Below, one piece after another: positions 16,484 through 24,119 of a stretch of 33,442 bases of DNA. The DNA is taken from the IMG/VR virus record IMGVR_UViG_3300017971_007146, positions 1 through 33,442 of that record; one strand, written 5' to 3'. The first letter of the stretch is position 1; every line of letters starts with the position of its first letter. The notes under the pieces were generated by a model. That model did no database searches and was not told the DNA's origin. It saw nothing but the letters and a program-made list of their open reading frames with translations. Position numbers and translations under genes: made by a program. This DNA is from a virus.

Positions 16484-16886
16484 TTAATCACTTTCTGAGA
16501 TCCTTCAGTCCAAAAATTAAGATCATCAAGATCCATTTCCCATACTACATCTGGTTCAAAATGAAAGACTCCGCACATTCCCCAAATCAGCTCTTTCCAG
16601 TTTTGAGGAATGATGCTAAAAAATCCGGTATCTTTTCTGCAATCGGTTCAAGATCAATAATATCGATCTCATCAGCAGATTCTTCAGGAATTCCTGTAAG
16701 CACTGCAATCAAAGGAATTGCTTCTTTAGGTGTAAGATCACCATCCCCTTCAAATACAGAATCAGGAAGAACCTTTAAATGTTTTAATTTTAATCTTTGA
16801 AAAGTTAAAATATCAGTTTCAATATCGGGGCCCTCTTCCTGCTTAACCGGAATTGGAAACTGAAGTTTAATCTGATTTTCTTTCAT
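16462..16886 (-). CDS. tail assembly chaperone, -1 frameshift product (141 aa)
   Basis: Translation of the gp41-like gene reaches T TTT TTA at 16623-16617. Slipping back one base there opens a second frame for 51 more codons (NWKELIWGMCGVFHFEPD, then VVWEMDLDDL and FWTEGSQKVIKWQ), ending at TAA 16464-16462, inside the tape measure start. This is the lambda gpG/gpGT strategy used across tailed phages, where the long form binds the tape measure and recruits tube subunits. The extension starts inside the short frame and is coding-like for its whole length. Confidence 0.88.
16587..16886 (-). CDS. tail assembly chaperone, unshifted form (Mu gp41-like, 99 aa)
   Basis: The 0-frame product has the acidic N-terminal layout of the Mu gp41 family (LQFPIPVKQEEGPDIETDILTFQRLKLKHLK). 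It ends IPDFLASFLKTGKS nine codons after the slippery site. It lies between tube and tape measure genes, the invariable place for this pair, and its start overlaps the last base of the tube gene region. It is the abundant form and coats the tape measure during tail assembly. Confidence 0.85.
   Translation of the reverse strand: MKENQIKLQFPIPVKQEEGPDIETDILTFQRLKLKHLKVLPDSVFEGDGDLTPKEAIPLIAVLTGIPEESADEIDIIDLEPIAEKIPDFLASFLKTGKS
16617..16623 (-). promoter_or_regulatory. programmed -1 ribosomal frameshift site (T TTT TTA)
   Basis: The heptamer is in the exact X XXY YYZ phase of the upstream frame (GAT TTT TTA GCA). Both tRNAs re-pair after a one-base slip, and the -1 frame is open across the overlap with the next gene. 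Confidence 0.85.
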
Positions 16887-17281
16887 TATGAATCCTCACT
16901 TGTTTCAGTCCAGTAAGAAGCACTCATCCGAACAGTTACTTCACCTTCACCGGATGTAAGTTCCATGTTGTTCAGGCAGGTAGCATTTTCCATCTTATAA
17001 GATTTTCCGCCACCGGCAGCCTGGAAAATAACAGTACCATTCTGAAAAATCTGAGCAATGTCATTAAGCATAACATCACTTCTATCAGTAACTGTAACTT
17101 CCAGTAATGCTTCTACACCCTCTTCAACATAGCCATGAACTCCTCCATCTCCGATAACAACCTTTCTCTCATATGCCTGCTGTCCAGAAACTCCAATTCC
17201 ACTGGCTGTCGCTCCGGTTTTACTTAACAGCAAATCTCCATTGACAAGAATTTGAACCCTGCCTGTTATTTTACCTGACAT
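16886..17281 (-). CDS. tail tube protein (Mu gpM-like)
   Basis: 131 residues. The N-terminus GKITGRVQILVNGDLLLSK, the central EEGVEALLEVTVTDRSDV and the NATCLNNMELTSGEGEVTVRM segment match the phage tail tube family next to Mu-type sheaths. It forms the inner rigid tube. It is 10 bases downstream of the sheath gene with GGAGG before ATG. Confidence 0.9.
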   Translation of the reverse strand: MSGKITGRVQILVNGDLLLSKTGATASGIGVSGQQAYERKVVIGDGGVHGYVEEGVEALLEVTVTDRSDVMLNDIAQIFQNGTVIFQAAGGGKSYKMENATCLNNMELTSGEGEVTVRMSASYWTETSEDS

Positions 17282-17290
17282 AATTCCTCC

Positions 17291-18793
17291 TTATAAAATA
17301 AATTGTACGAGTCCTGCCAGAATCCTGAACTGGTTGATTAAATCAGGTGGCAATAATACATCAACCCGGTTTCTATCAGTTGCATTTCTTTCCACAACTA
17401 AATTAGTAATAAAATCATCAAGATTTTCGATCAAGCCAATATCCCTTAACTGTGTAAACAATGCAATGCATTCTCCTTTAACAATGCTTGGAGTAGCTAC
17501 TTTTGATCCGGCCTGAACTGGAAAATCGTTATCAGCCAGTTTAAATCTTGGCACAATAAACCTGTTTGTCATTCTTACCTTAAACTGATACCTGATTTCT
17601 AAAAGGGTTGCCAAAGTCTGAACATCAAGATAACTGGCATCCGGTATTGAAAGAGCATTTGTCTGATATGTAGTAATACACCTTTCAATCTGAACCTTGC
17701 CAACATTAACAGTATAAGTAGCAATACCATCATAAAGAAGGATGTCTCTCTCTGCCCTGGTAAATCTGTTTTCAATAGGCGGAGGAAGAATTCCTTTGAG
17801 TTCCAGTGTGTGAAGCGGTCTTGCAGGATCATTATTAAGATTAAAAGATGCTTGTGCTCCAAGTGCCGCACCCCATTCTGCAGGATCGTTAGGAGCATCA
17901 TATGCTCCCATAATAGTATTATGAGGACTGTTTCTTGTATTACCAAGAGTAGTGCATGATGCCTGAGTTCCTCTTACTGCTGTAAAGCCATGACCTTGAA
18001 TATCTTCTAAAGGACCAAAGCGATCAGAAAGTTCATTTTCAATTTCAGTAAGATTCGCGGAATCAATATAAGGCTGAATCATGTACTGATACTGCTCGTT
18101 ATCAATAACAGCCCATACACTTCCAATATCAGGATCATTAGCTCCGCCTGTCATTTCTGACATGTGAACTGAATCACCTGTAAATGCTGAAGGAAGTGAT
18201 TGATTATCATAATAATTATCCCTGAAATTAATATAGTTTCCAGGTGTTCCATTGTTGACCGCTTTTAAAAGAACTGCTGAAGTAGCATTGGTTGAAGCTA
18301 CAACGGGTAAGGTTGATTTAGCATTTACGGCTGTAACAATAGCACTGTTTACATCGGCAGTAGAGTGTCCTGAAGTCATAAGAACATCAACTGCTACACC
18401 GTTAATCATAAGGTTGTAAGTTCCTGCTCCGGCTGTTGAAAAACCATTTGCAGAAAGTCCAACTGATGTATGAATAATACCTTCAGCAGAAACCCCTGCA
18501 GCATTATCACTAACCGCGATTGCATAGAGTTCAGTGTTTGGATTATTCTCTTTGAACTTGTTGCACATTCTTGCCAGTAAAGCTCCTGCTCCAAAAAATG
18601 TATTCGGAAAATCATCTCTTGTAATTGCTTTAAGTTCAAGCAGTGCGGCAGAACCGGCAGAAATCTTCTGTCCGATAATTAAAACTTTATGAGGATTTGC
18701 AGCAAGTCCCTGTAAAGCTCTTGAATTATCAACTTCCGTATAAGCTCCAGGAGTTCTCATAGTTGTAGGAATATCATTAAAATTAATAGTCAT
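17291..18793 (-). CDS. tail sheath protein (Mu gpL-like)
   Basis: 500 residues of the contractile sheath family. PTTMRTPGAYTEVDNSRALQG at the N-terminus is the usual opening. The middle carries GHGFTAVRGTQASCTTLGNTRN and LKGILPPPIENRFTRAERD, and the C-terminus DRNRVDVLLPPDLINQFRIL is the conserved end that braids subunits together. Presence of sheath, tube and gp25-like wedge proves a contractile tail. The gene overlaps the DUF2635 gene by one base. Confidence 0.93.
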   Translation of the reverse strand: MTINFNDIPTTMRTPGAYTEVDNSRALQGLAANPHKVLIIGQKISAGSAALLELKAITRDDFPNTFFGAGALLARMCNKFKENNPNTELYAIAVSDNAAGVSAEGIIHTSVGLSANGFSTAGAGTYNLMINGVAVDVLMTSGHSTADVNSAIVTAVNAKSTLPVVASTNATSAVLLKAVNNGTPGNYINFRDNYYDNQSLPSAFTGDSVHMSEMTGGANDPDIGSVWAVIDNEQYQYMIQPYIDSANLTEIENELSDRFGPLEDIQGHGFTAVRGTQASCTTLGNTRNSPHNTIMGAYDAPNDPAEWGAALGAQASFNLNNDPARPLHTLELKGILPPPIENRFTRAERDILLYDGIATYTVNVGKVQIERCITTYQTNALSIPDASYLDVQTLATLLEIRYQFKVRMTNRFIVPRFKLADNDFPVQAGSKVATPSIVKGECIALFTQLRDIGLIENLDDFITNLVVERNATDRNRVDVLLPPDLINQFRILAGLVQFIL

Positions 18794-19011
18794 TAGTCTT
18801 TACCTCCCTTTTTCTCTGGTTTCTCTGGTTTGGTGGTAGACGGTTTTCCTTCAGTTGCATCTCCACAATTTACACGCCTTCTCCAATATCTTCCGGCTGA
18901 TCCTGTCCATGGTTTAATCATCCCTTCTGCCGGTAGCGGTTCATTAGATATCGGATCTCTTACCGTTAATCCTTTTCTTGGTATTAAAAATCTTTCTGTG
19001 GCTTTATCCAT
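18793..19011 (-). CDS. DUF2635 family small protein (Mu gp38 position)
   Basis: 72 residues with RFLIPRKGLTVRDPISNEPLPAEG and GRYWRRRVNCGD, the diagnostic pattern of DUF2635, found just upstream of sheath genes in Mu-like phages. The tail is Lys/Pro-rich. The role is unknown; position suggests tail assembly. Confidence 0.82.
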   Translation of the reverse strand: MDKATERFLIPRKGLTVRDPISNEPLPAEGMIKPWTGSAGRYWRRRVNCGDATEGKPSTTKPEKPEKKGGKD

Positions 19012-19020
19012 ACTTCCTCC

Positions 19021-19626
19021 TTATTCTACAAGTTGTTCTGCATCGGTTTCATTACTGGGAATAGGAAGGCTTCTTCCGCCCATTGAAAAATCATCATCTG
19101 GATTTAATACATATTGAGCATACGCTCTTAAAAATGCCGGAAGTTCGCTTGTGCCTTCATCAGCAGTATTCTCTGGACTGCAAAATCTTAATGTAGTAGC
19201 ATATGCATATTGCCACCATACCCAAGCCCTGTTAATATCAATTAATGTTCCACCGGCATAATAAATTAAACCTTCATAATTACTTGTATCATCATCAGTA
19301 TCTGGAATTTTCCATCCAAGAATCTGACTGTTGATTTCATCCCTGACATTATGAATCAGATCCATAGGAATTAAATGTGTTTTATCTGATTGTTTTATAT
19401 CCGCCTTTAAAGCAACTATAACTCCAAATTGTTCAGTTACTAATTGATTAATATGATTATCTCCGGTATTAGGCGGAGCAGAATCATTCAAAGGAATTAC
19501 AAATGCCATATCTTCAGTTAAGGTAGCATCTTTTAGAGTTGCAATATCGGCTGCCCCAAAGATTCTTTGCTCAAATCTTGTATTATTATTAAGCCTTAAT
19601 TTTAATGCTACTTTGCCAAGTTTCAT
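19021..19626 (-). CDS. tail terminator/completion protein (Mu gp37-like)
   Basis: 201 residues with AFVIPLNDSAPPNTGDNHINQLV, then FGVIVALKAD and GGTLIDINRAWVWWQYAYAT. These segments are typical of the protein encoded between the gp10-like gene and sheath in these phages, comparable to Mu gp37 and tail terminators. It probably caps the tube and sheath at the neck end. It overlaps the upstream gene by four bases. Confidence 0.72.
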   Translation of the reverse strand: MKLGKVALKLRLNNNTRFEQRIFGAADIATLKDATLTEDMAFVIPLNDSAPPNTGDNHINQLVTEQFGVIVALKADIKQSDKTHLIPMDLIHNVRDEINSQILGWKIPDTDDDTSNYEGLIYYAGGTLIDINRAWVWWQYAYATTLRFCSPENTADEGTSELPAFLRAYAQYVLNPDDDFSMGGRSLPIPSNETDAEQLVE

Positions 19627-20138
19627 GATAAAATATTTCCAATAGCCTTTGCTATATTATTTTCAATTTCGTTTTCTGTTTCTTTTATGGCCGGTTCAAT
19701 GTAAGGCCTTGCTGCCATAAACCTTGTGCCTTCTTCAAGCCATAAAGGTACTTTATTTTTTCCTGCTAACGCTCCAACTTCTACTCCGCCTGACTGAGCC
19801 AAACTTACAATCCTTGAAACAAGCTCCCCTGTATCAGTTGCCGGAGATTCACCAGGAGCAGATGCCTGATGAGGTTTATTTCTTTTAACAGCAGGGTAAA
19901 AATGACCCTGTGGAGCTTTAAAATATCGATCTGCTTTTTCACCAGGATGAGCACCGCGAAAAAGATAAACTCTGCCGGATTTTTTACCTCTTTGAAGATT
20001 CATTATAATCGCGGTTCTGATAGCTTCACCGGCAAAAGTAAGTTCTTCATCAAGAGCTCCTTTTATTTCTTCAGGAATGTTCTTTAATTCAGCAATTACT
20101 TTTTCATTTTCTCTCTGAATGCGAGTTTCTTCAGTCAT
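19623..20138 (-). CDS. HK97 gp10-like tail completion protein
   Basis: 171 residues, opening with a basic/acidic helix and ALDEELTFAGEAIRTAIIMNLQRGKKSGRVYLFRG. The central HQASAPGESPATDTGELVSRI and the EEGTRFMAARPYIEPAI segment follow. This is the classic HK97 gp10 pattern (APGE.PA..TG.L and G...P.RP...PA). It acts in joining tail to head. Four-base overlaps on both sides show coupling. Confidence 0.85.
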   Translation of the reverse strand: MTEETRIQRENEKVIAELKNIPEEIKGALDEELTFAGEAIRTAIIMNLQRGKKSGRVYLFRGAHPGEKADRYFKAPQGHFYPAVKRNKPHQASAPGESPATDTGELVSRIVSLAQSGGVEVGALAGKNKVPLWLEEGTRFMAARPYIEPAIKETENEIENNIAKAIGNILS

Positions 20139-20623
20139 ATTTTATAACCAGTATTTTGCTCTTCAATTTCGTTACATTCCATAATAAAATATTCATGCTG
20201 TTCTTTATGGTTTTCAACTGTCCTTATCCTGAATAATCTTCCCTCATAAATATTGATCTTTGTAAAATCGAGCCAGAAAGCATTGGAAAAAGCCGTTGTA
20301 ATCTGACTTCCATAATCAAGAAAGATAAAATACTCAACTTTTACCGGAGCTTGATCAGCTATTGAGTCATATCCACTTGAAAATCCTGTGGCAAACTGCC
20401 GGCCCAAGCTTAAAACCCCTGATTGCCGGATAGTAAAAATATGAGTTGTTTCTTTATCAATCTGAACACCGCGAATGTATTGACCGCCCTTAACTGGTTT
20501 CATTCCTGCCCATAAACTTGTGATCGGTAAATAACTTCTTTCCATGCCGCCAAAATCAACAGGATCTTGAATAGCTTTTAGAAGCTTTATTCTTTTATTA
20601 AGTTGTGGAGCGAGCCATGTCAT
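20135..20623 (-). CDS. head closure/head-tail joining protein
   Basis: 162 residues. APQLNKRIKLLKAIQDPVDFGGMERSY..ITSLWAGMKPVKGGQYIRG is the opening of the phage head-tail joining family (SPP1 gp16-like). KINIYEGRLFRIRTVENHKEQHEYFIMEC is its conserved C-terminal strand pair. It plugs the connector after packaging. The gene lies between the connector and the gp10-like gene. Confidence 0.8.
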   Translation of the reverse strand: MTWLAPQLNKRIKLLKAIQDPVDFGGMERSYLPITSLWAGMKPVKGGQYIRGVQIDKETTHIFTIRQSGVLSLGRQFATGFSSGYDSIADQAPVKVEYFIFLDYGSQITTAFSNAFWLDFTKINIYEGRLFRIRTVENHKEQHEYFIMECNEIEEQNTGYKI

Positions 20624-21292
20624 TTATCTTAGGCCTTTACTGATCTTATAATTATTTATATATCCTCTGGCTTCAGGTGGCGGATCTTTGCTTAATGTCC
20701 GGTTCTCATATCCATGCATTACCCATAATTTTAATCCGGTTTTTAAGCCTTCAGGAACATCTGATGCCGATCCATAACCGGCAGTATAAACTATTTGATA
20801 TCCGCCATGCGATCTATCCGAATTATACGGAAGTGTAGCTGTTTGCCGGATGATTAATTTACCCGGTTCTGAAAGAGTATCAGAATAATAATTATCTGAT
20901 GAATAGACTGTTTCAGTATCATCTTCATCAAGGGTAACTACTTTTGTTATGGCTATTAATCCGCCTGCCCTTGGCAATTCAATTACATATGAAGGCCAGT
21001 AATCCATGGCATAAGTAATTGTTTGTGTAACTATTGCCCTTCCAAGATACGGTTCAGCGTTTTCCCTTGCTGTTTTTATTAATCCAAGAATAAGAGCATC
21101 TTCATAGTCTCCATCAATCCGACCAAACAACTTTACTTCATCAACAGTAATAGGTTCTTCAGTAGGCGGAGTAGTAACAGCAAATTGACCATTACCATCA
21201 GCAGGCCAAGCTCTTGGATAGATAGAGTTCCTTGGATAAATGGGATAATTGCTTAAATCCCTTGGAACAAATTCACCATAACGGATAACCAT
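20624..21292 (-). CDS. head-tail connector protein (HK97 gp6-like)
   Basis: 222 residues. EEPITVDEVKLFGRIDGDYEDALILGLIKTARENAEPYLGR is the all-helical start of the gp6/SPP1 gp15 connector family. GGYQIVYTAGYG..SDVPEGLKTGLKLWVMHGYENR is the conserved C-terminal half. It forms the ring below the portal. It abuts the head closure gene with no gap. Confidence 0.85.
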   Translation of the reverse strand: MVIRYGEFVPRDLSNYPIYPRNSIYPRAWPADGNGQFAVTTPPTEEPITVDEVKLFGRIDGDYEDALILGLIKTARENAEPYLGRAIVTQTITYAMDYWPSYVIELPRAGGLIAITKVVTLDEDDTETVYSSDNYYSDTLSEPGKLIIRQTATLPYNSDRSHGGYQIVYTAGYGSASDVPEGLKTGLKLWVMHGYENRTLSKDPPPEARGYINNYKISKGLR

Positions 21293-21293
21293 T

Positions 21294-21773
21294 TTACAGC
21301 TCCAGTTGTTTGATTATTTCGGCAGCCAGTTTTTTCCGTTTCTTAAAAGCCTTATCATCAGTGTTTATATTGATCTTTTCATTTGAATCGGCAAGAACAA
21401 CAAGCTCATCTCTTTTCATGCCTTCAATAATGTCTTTTGTGAATTCAGCTTCTTTGCCTTCTCCATCTTCAGATTCTGCTTCTTCACTTTCAGTAGAATC
21501 AGAACCTTCTCCTTCTCCGTCTTCATTTTTCTGATTAGGAGCTTCATTATCGTTCTGCTGAGTTTTTTCTTCTTCCGTTTCAGGAGGATTTGGTTTTAAA
21601 GCATCTTCCTGAGACTGACTGAAAGGATTTGCAGCATCAATATTAACAAAAGTTTCAGCAAGATCAGGAGAAATGTCAGTACCTACAACATACACTTTAT
21701 CTTTCTCAAAACCTTTTACTGAAAGTCCATCATTACTTCCTGGTAAAGTTCTTTTCATTTTGATTTTATTCAT
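21294..21773 (-). CDS. acidic hypothetical protein of the head-tail region
   Basis: 159 residues with an AGAGAGG ribosome site. Residues about 50-105 are strikingly low-complexity and acidic (runs of Glu, Asp, Ser, Gly). A small N-terminal domain (KGFEKDKVYVVGTDISPDLAE) resembles the short beta domain of gp35-like Mu head accessory proteins. The C-terminal helical segment (FTKDIIEGMKRDELVVLADSN) looks like a SAP/HeH-type domain. Function unknown. Confidence 0.6.
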   Translation of the reverse strand: MNKIKMKRTLPGSNDGLSVKGFEKDKVYVVGTDISPDLAETFVNIDAANPFSQSQEDALKPNPPETEEEKTQQNDNEAPNQKNEDGEGEGSDSTESEEAESEDGEGKEAEFTKDIIEGMKRDELVVLADSNEKININTDDKAFKKRKKLAAEIIKQLEL

Positions 21774-21797
21774 TTTTTATTCCTCTCTATAATTTTA

Positions 21798-22388
21798 TTA
21801 TGAAGCTCTTTCTGTCACATTACTTTTACCAAGCACTTGCCATGCATCGCCATTGGCAGAATATAATTTTAAAAAACTTCTTTGTTTCATGATAAGACTT
21901 GACAGGTCTGATCCGGTTGTTCCTGTAATTGAAGCCCCTGTTCCTTGAACATTCCACTGTAAGCTTATATCTGCACCAACAGCAGTATCTTTTCCTTCAA
22001 CAGTTAAAATTTGACCAGAAACAGATACACAAGGAGTAGAAACATTACCATTGCTTATTGCATTTGTAATAGTTAATGGAAAAAGTCCTATTAAAATTGG
22101 AAATTGAACAAAATCAACAACTCCCTGCCATGATAAAATGCCTGCCGTTAAAATAGCAGCATTTGTATTATCAAAATACATATTGCCACTATTTCTTAAA
22201 CCTAGCATATAATCATGAAGCATAATTCCGCTTAAAGCTAATCCTGTAAAATCAGCATCAAAGAATTTAAACGATCCATCTTCTCTTACAAAAATCAGAT
22301 CACCGTTTCTTCTAAAGCCTGCCTTTGTAGTAATACTGCCTTCAACATCATCAACCGGATAATGTGCAGCTACTTGTTCAAGTGTCAT
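21798..22388 (-). CDS. tandem surface-protein paralogue C (196 aa)
   Basis: Third copy of a tandem family (see 22400 and 22954). Shared features are LIFVREDGSFKFFDADFTGLAL near residue 30 and the C-terminal GTTGSDLSSLIMKQRSFLKLYSANGDAWQVL.KSNVTE. Its middle portion has no visible similarity to the other two, and its N-terminus is a divergent 25 residues. Ser/Thr/Gly/Val-rich and beta-like, it is likely a virion surface protein (head decoration or head fibre), inferred from position after the capsid and decoration genes. Confidence 0.6.
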   Translation of the reverse strand: MTLEQVAAHYPVDDVEGSITTKAGFRRNGDLIFVREDGSFKFFDADFTGLALSGIMLHDYMLGLRNSGNMYFDNTNAAILTAGILSWQGVVDFVQFPILIGLFPLTITNAISNGNVSTPCVSVSGQILTVEGKDTAVGADISLQWNVQGTGASITGTTGSDLSSLIMKQRSFLKLYSANGDAWQVLGKSNVTERAS

Positions 22389-22399
22389 CTTTTTAATCC

Positions 22400-22942
22400 T
22401 TATGCAGAAGTTCTTTCAGTTGCCGATCCATTTTGTTCAAGAACAGCCCATGAAGTATCTCCAATTGCCATTAATTTTAAATAAAAATTGGCACTAAGAT
22501 TTATGCTGGATAAATCTGTTCCATTGGCAGTACCAATTAAAGAAGCCCCAGTGCCACCATTTAAAAGAACATTGGCATCCCCTGCAACATCAAAACCTCT
22601 TAAAATTAAAATAGTGCCAGACAAGCCAGAACAATTTGGAACAGACATTGAGAATAATGAATTCCCGGTAGCTAATGAAAAATACCATGTGCCTGCAGGC
22701 ACATTATATGACAATGCCCCTGTAATAGCACCTACAGAAGTAAGCCTGCTGTTAAGGTTTGAAAGAACAACGGAATTTATATAAGCACCCTTCATAATAC
22801 GGCTGAGAAAATGATTTCTCAAAAATATGCCGGATGCTTCAAAATTAAAGAAGTTACAAATCCCTTCCGCCCTTAAAAACATGGTATCGGCACTCTGTTC
22901 TGATCCAACATCGGCTTGATAGCTGGCATCTGTTTCAGACAT
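22400..22942 (-). CDS. tandem surface-protein paralogue B (180 aa)
   Basis: Begins MSETDASY like copy A. It shares LRAEGICNFFNFEASGIFLRNHFLSR, SNLNSR.TSVGAI.GALS and the C-terminal GTDLSSINLSANFYLKL...GDTSWAVLEQNGSATE with copy A. The middle is variable. It carries many Ser/Thr/Asn residues, plausible O-glycan acceptor positions. Twelve-base gaps separate the copies. Confidence 0.65.
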   Translation of the reverse strand: MSETDASYQADVGSEQSADTMFLRAEGICNFFNFEASGIFLRNHFLSRIMKGAYINSVVLSNLNSRLTSVGAITGALSYNVPAGTWYFSLATGNSLFSMSVPNCSGLSGTILILRGFDVAGDANVLLNGGTGASLIGTANGTDLSSINLSANFYLKLMAIGDTSWAVLEQNGSATERTSA

Positions 22943-22953
22943 TATCTATTCTC

Positions 22954-23496
22954 CTATGATGAAGCCTGTTCAGTTGCAGAACCGTTTCTATCTTGCACTG
23001 ACCATATAGCACCATTAGAAACAAATTTAAGATAAAAATCAGCACTGAGATTAATACTTGACAGATCGCTTCCCTGCAAACCAAGAACTGAATCACCGCC
23101 TGCAGAACCGGCCAGAAGAATTACATTCCCATCTGTAATTACTTCAGCTCCGCGAAAAATAAGTTCAACTCCTGAAAACTCAGAAGCAATCGGCATTGAC
23201 ATTGAAAATAATGAAAGACCAGTATCAAGAACGAAATCCCATGTTCCGCCTGGAATGTCATTTGACAGAGCTCCTACAATCGCACCTACTGAAGTTACTC
23301 GACTGTTCAGATTTGAAAGAACTGCTGAACCTAAAGTAGTTCCTCTCATTGTTCTTGATAAAAGATTGTTCCTTAAAAACAATCCGGTAAAATCAACATC
23401 AAAAAACTTCATGATACCGTCTTCACGGACAAATATTTTTTCAGCTTTTTGTTCTATACCTACTTTAGTGGTATAGCTTGCATCTGTTTCAGACAT
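22954..23496 (-). CDS. tandem surface-protein paralogue A (180 aa)
   Basis: First copy transcribed. It has a strong AAGGAGG ribosome site and N-terminus MSETDASYTTKVGIEQKAEKIFVREDGIMKFF, matching copies B and C in the FVREDG.MKFFDVDFTGL block. It ends SATEQASS like copy B's SATERTSA. The gene follows a hairpin-bearing gap after the decoration gene. Most likely a decoration or head-fibre subunit that duplicated and diverged; no named family. Confidence 0.65.
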   Translation of the reverse strand: MSETDASYTTKVGIEQKAEKIFVREDGIMKFFDVDFTGLFLRNNLLSRTMRGTTLGSAVLSNLNSRVTSVGAIVGALSNDIPGGTWDFVLDTGLSLFSMSMPIASEFSGVELIFRGAEVITDGNVILLAGSAGGDSVLGLQGSDLSSINLSADFYLKFVSNGAIWSVQDRNGSATEQASS

Positions 23497-23524
23497 AACA
23501 AATCCTCCTTATAAAGAGAAGGCT

Positions 23525-23563
23525 AGACTGCCGATTAAATTAATAATGGGCAGTCTTATGCCC
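23525..23563 (-). other. two overlapping, mutually exclusive hairpins after the decoration gene
   Basis: AGACTGCC (23525-23532) pairs perfectly with GGCAGTCT (23549-23556); inside it, ATTA/TAAT adds a second stem round a 6-base loop. A second stem, GGGCA/TGCCC (23548-23563), reuses the same bases. They sit between the decoration gene and the paralogue array. No strong T-run follows on the coding strand, so processing, attenuation or mRNA stabilisation is more likely than full termination. Confidence 0.55.
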
Positions 23564-23576
23564 TGTCTTTTATTTT

Positions 23577-24089
23577 TTAGCCATCAGAAGTTGAAACATC
23601 ATAAACTTCATTAACAGCCCAGTTTGCCGGTTTACTCAGAATAGCCATAGCACCAATGGCATCTGAAGCCGCACCAACCGAATCAACCAGATCGATAACG
23701 CACCTGACATAACGCTTATTACCGCGATAGCCAACCTTATAAACAGTGCTTCCAAGTGTTGAAAGTGCTGTAGCACCGGAAGTAAAAAGTTTTTTCCAGA
23801 TGCCTGATGTCAAAGATGTAGCATCCGGACCGATTACATCTGTAGCAGATACTATTGCATAAGTTGAAGGCCCAAGCCCTAAAGCAGAAGCATCTGTATG
23901 CTCAAGTATAAGCTGAATATAACTTACAGAAGTAATTGCTGAAAGCCTGCCAACATTAACACATACAGTCAGTGCTTCAAATCCCTGAGTGTCAATGTCC
24001 ACTCCGGTAAGATCCGCTGAAGCAAGCATGTTCTGTGGCGGAATGCACTGGAAAAATTTATGATTACTGAAATTGTCTCTTAAAGCCAT
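23577..24089 (-). CDS. putative head decoration/stabilisation protein
   Basis: 170 residues, AAGGAGG upstream, directly downstream of the capsid gene. It contains STVYKVGYRGNKRYVRCVIDLV, a segment common in small capsid-associated proteins of HK97-fold phages. An N-terminal QNMLASADLTGVDIDTQGFEALTVCVNVG strand pair precedes it. No Cys or catalytic pattern stands out. Decoration is inferred from position and this segment. Confidence 0.65.
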   Translation of the reverse strand: MALRDNFSNHKFFQCIPPQNMLASADLTGVDIDTQGFEALTVCVNVGRLSAITSVSYIQLILEHTDASALGLGPSTYAIVSATDVIGPDATSLTSGIWKKLFTSGATALSTLGSTVYKVGYRGNKRYVRCVIDLVDSVGAASDAIGAMAILSKPANWAVNEVYDVSTSDG

Positions 24090-24119
24090 TTTCTTTCCTC
24101 CTTAAAGGTTATTTTATTA

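Noticed and set aside
16477-16800. 107-aa + strand ORF across the chaperone/tape measure junction
   Set aside because: It overlaps the frameshift extension in antisense; the - strand reading explains the sequence far better.
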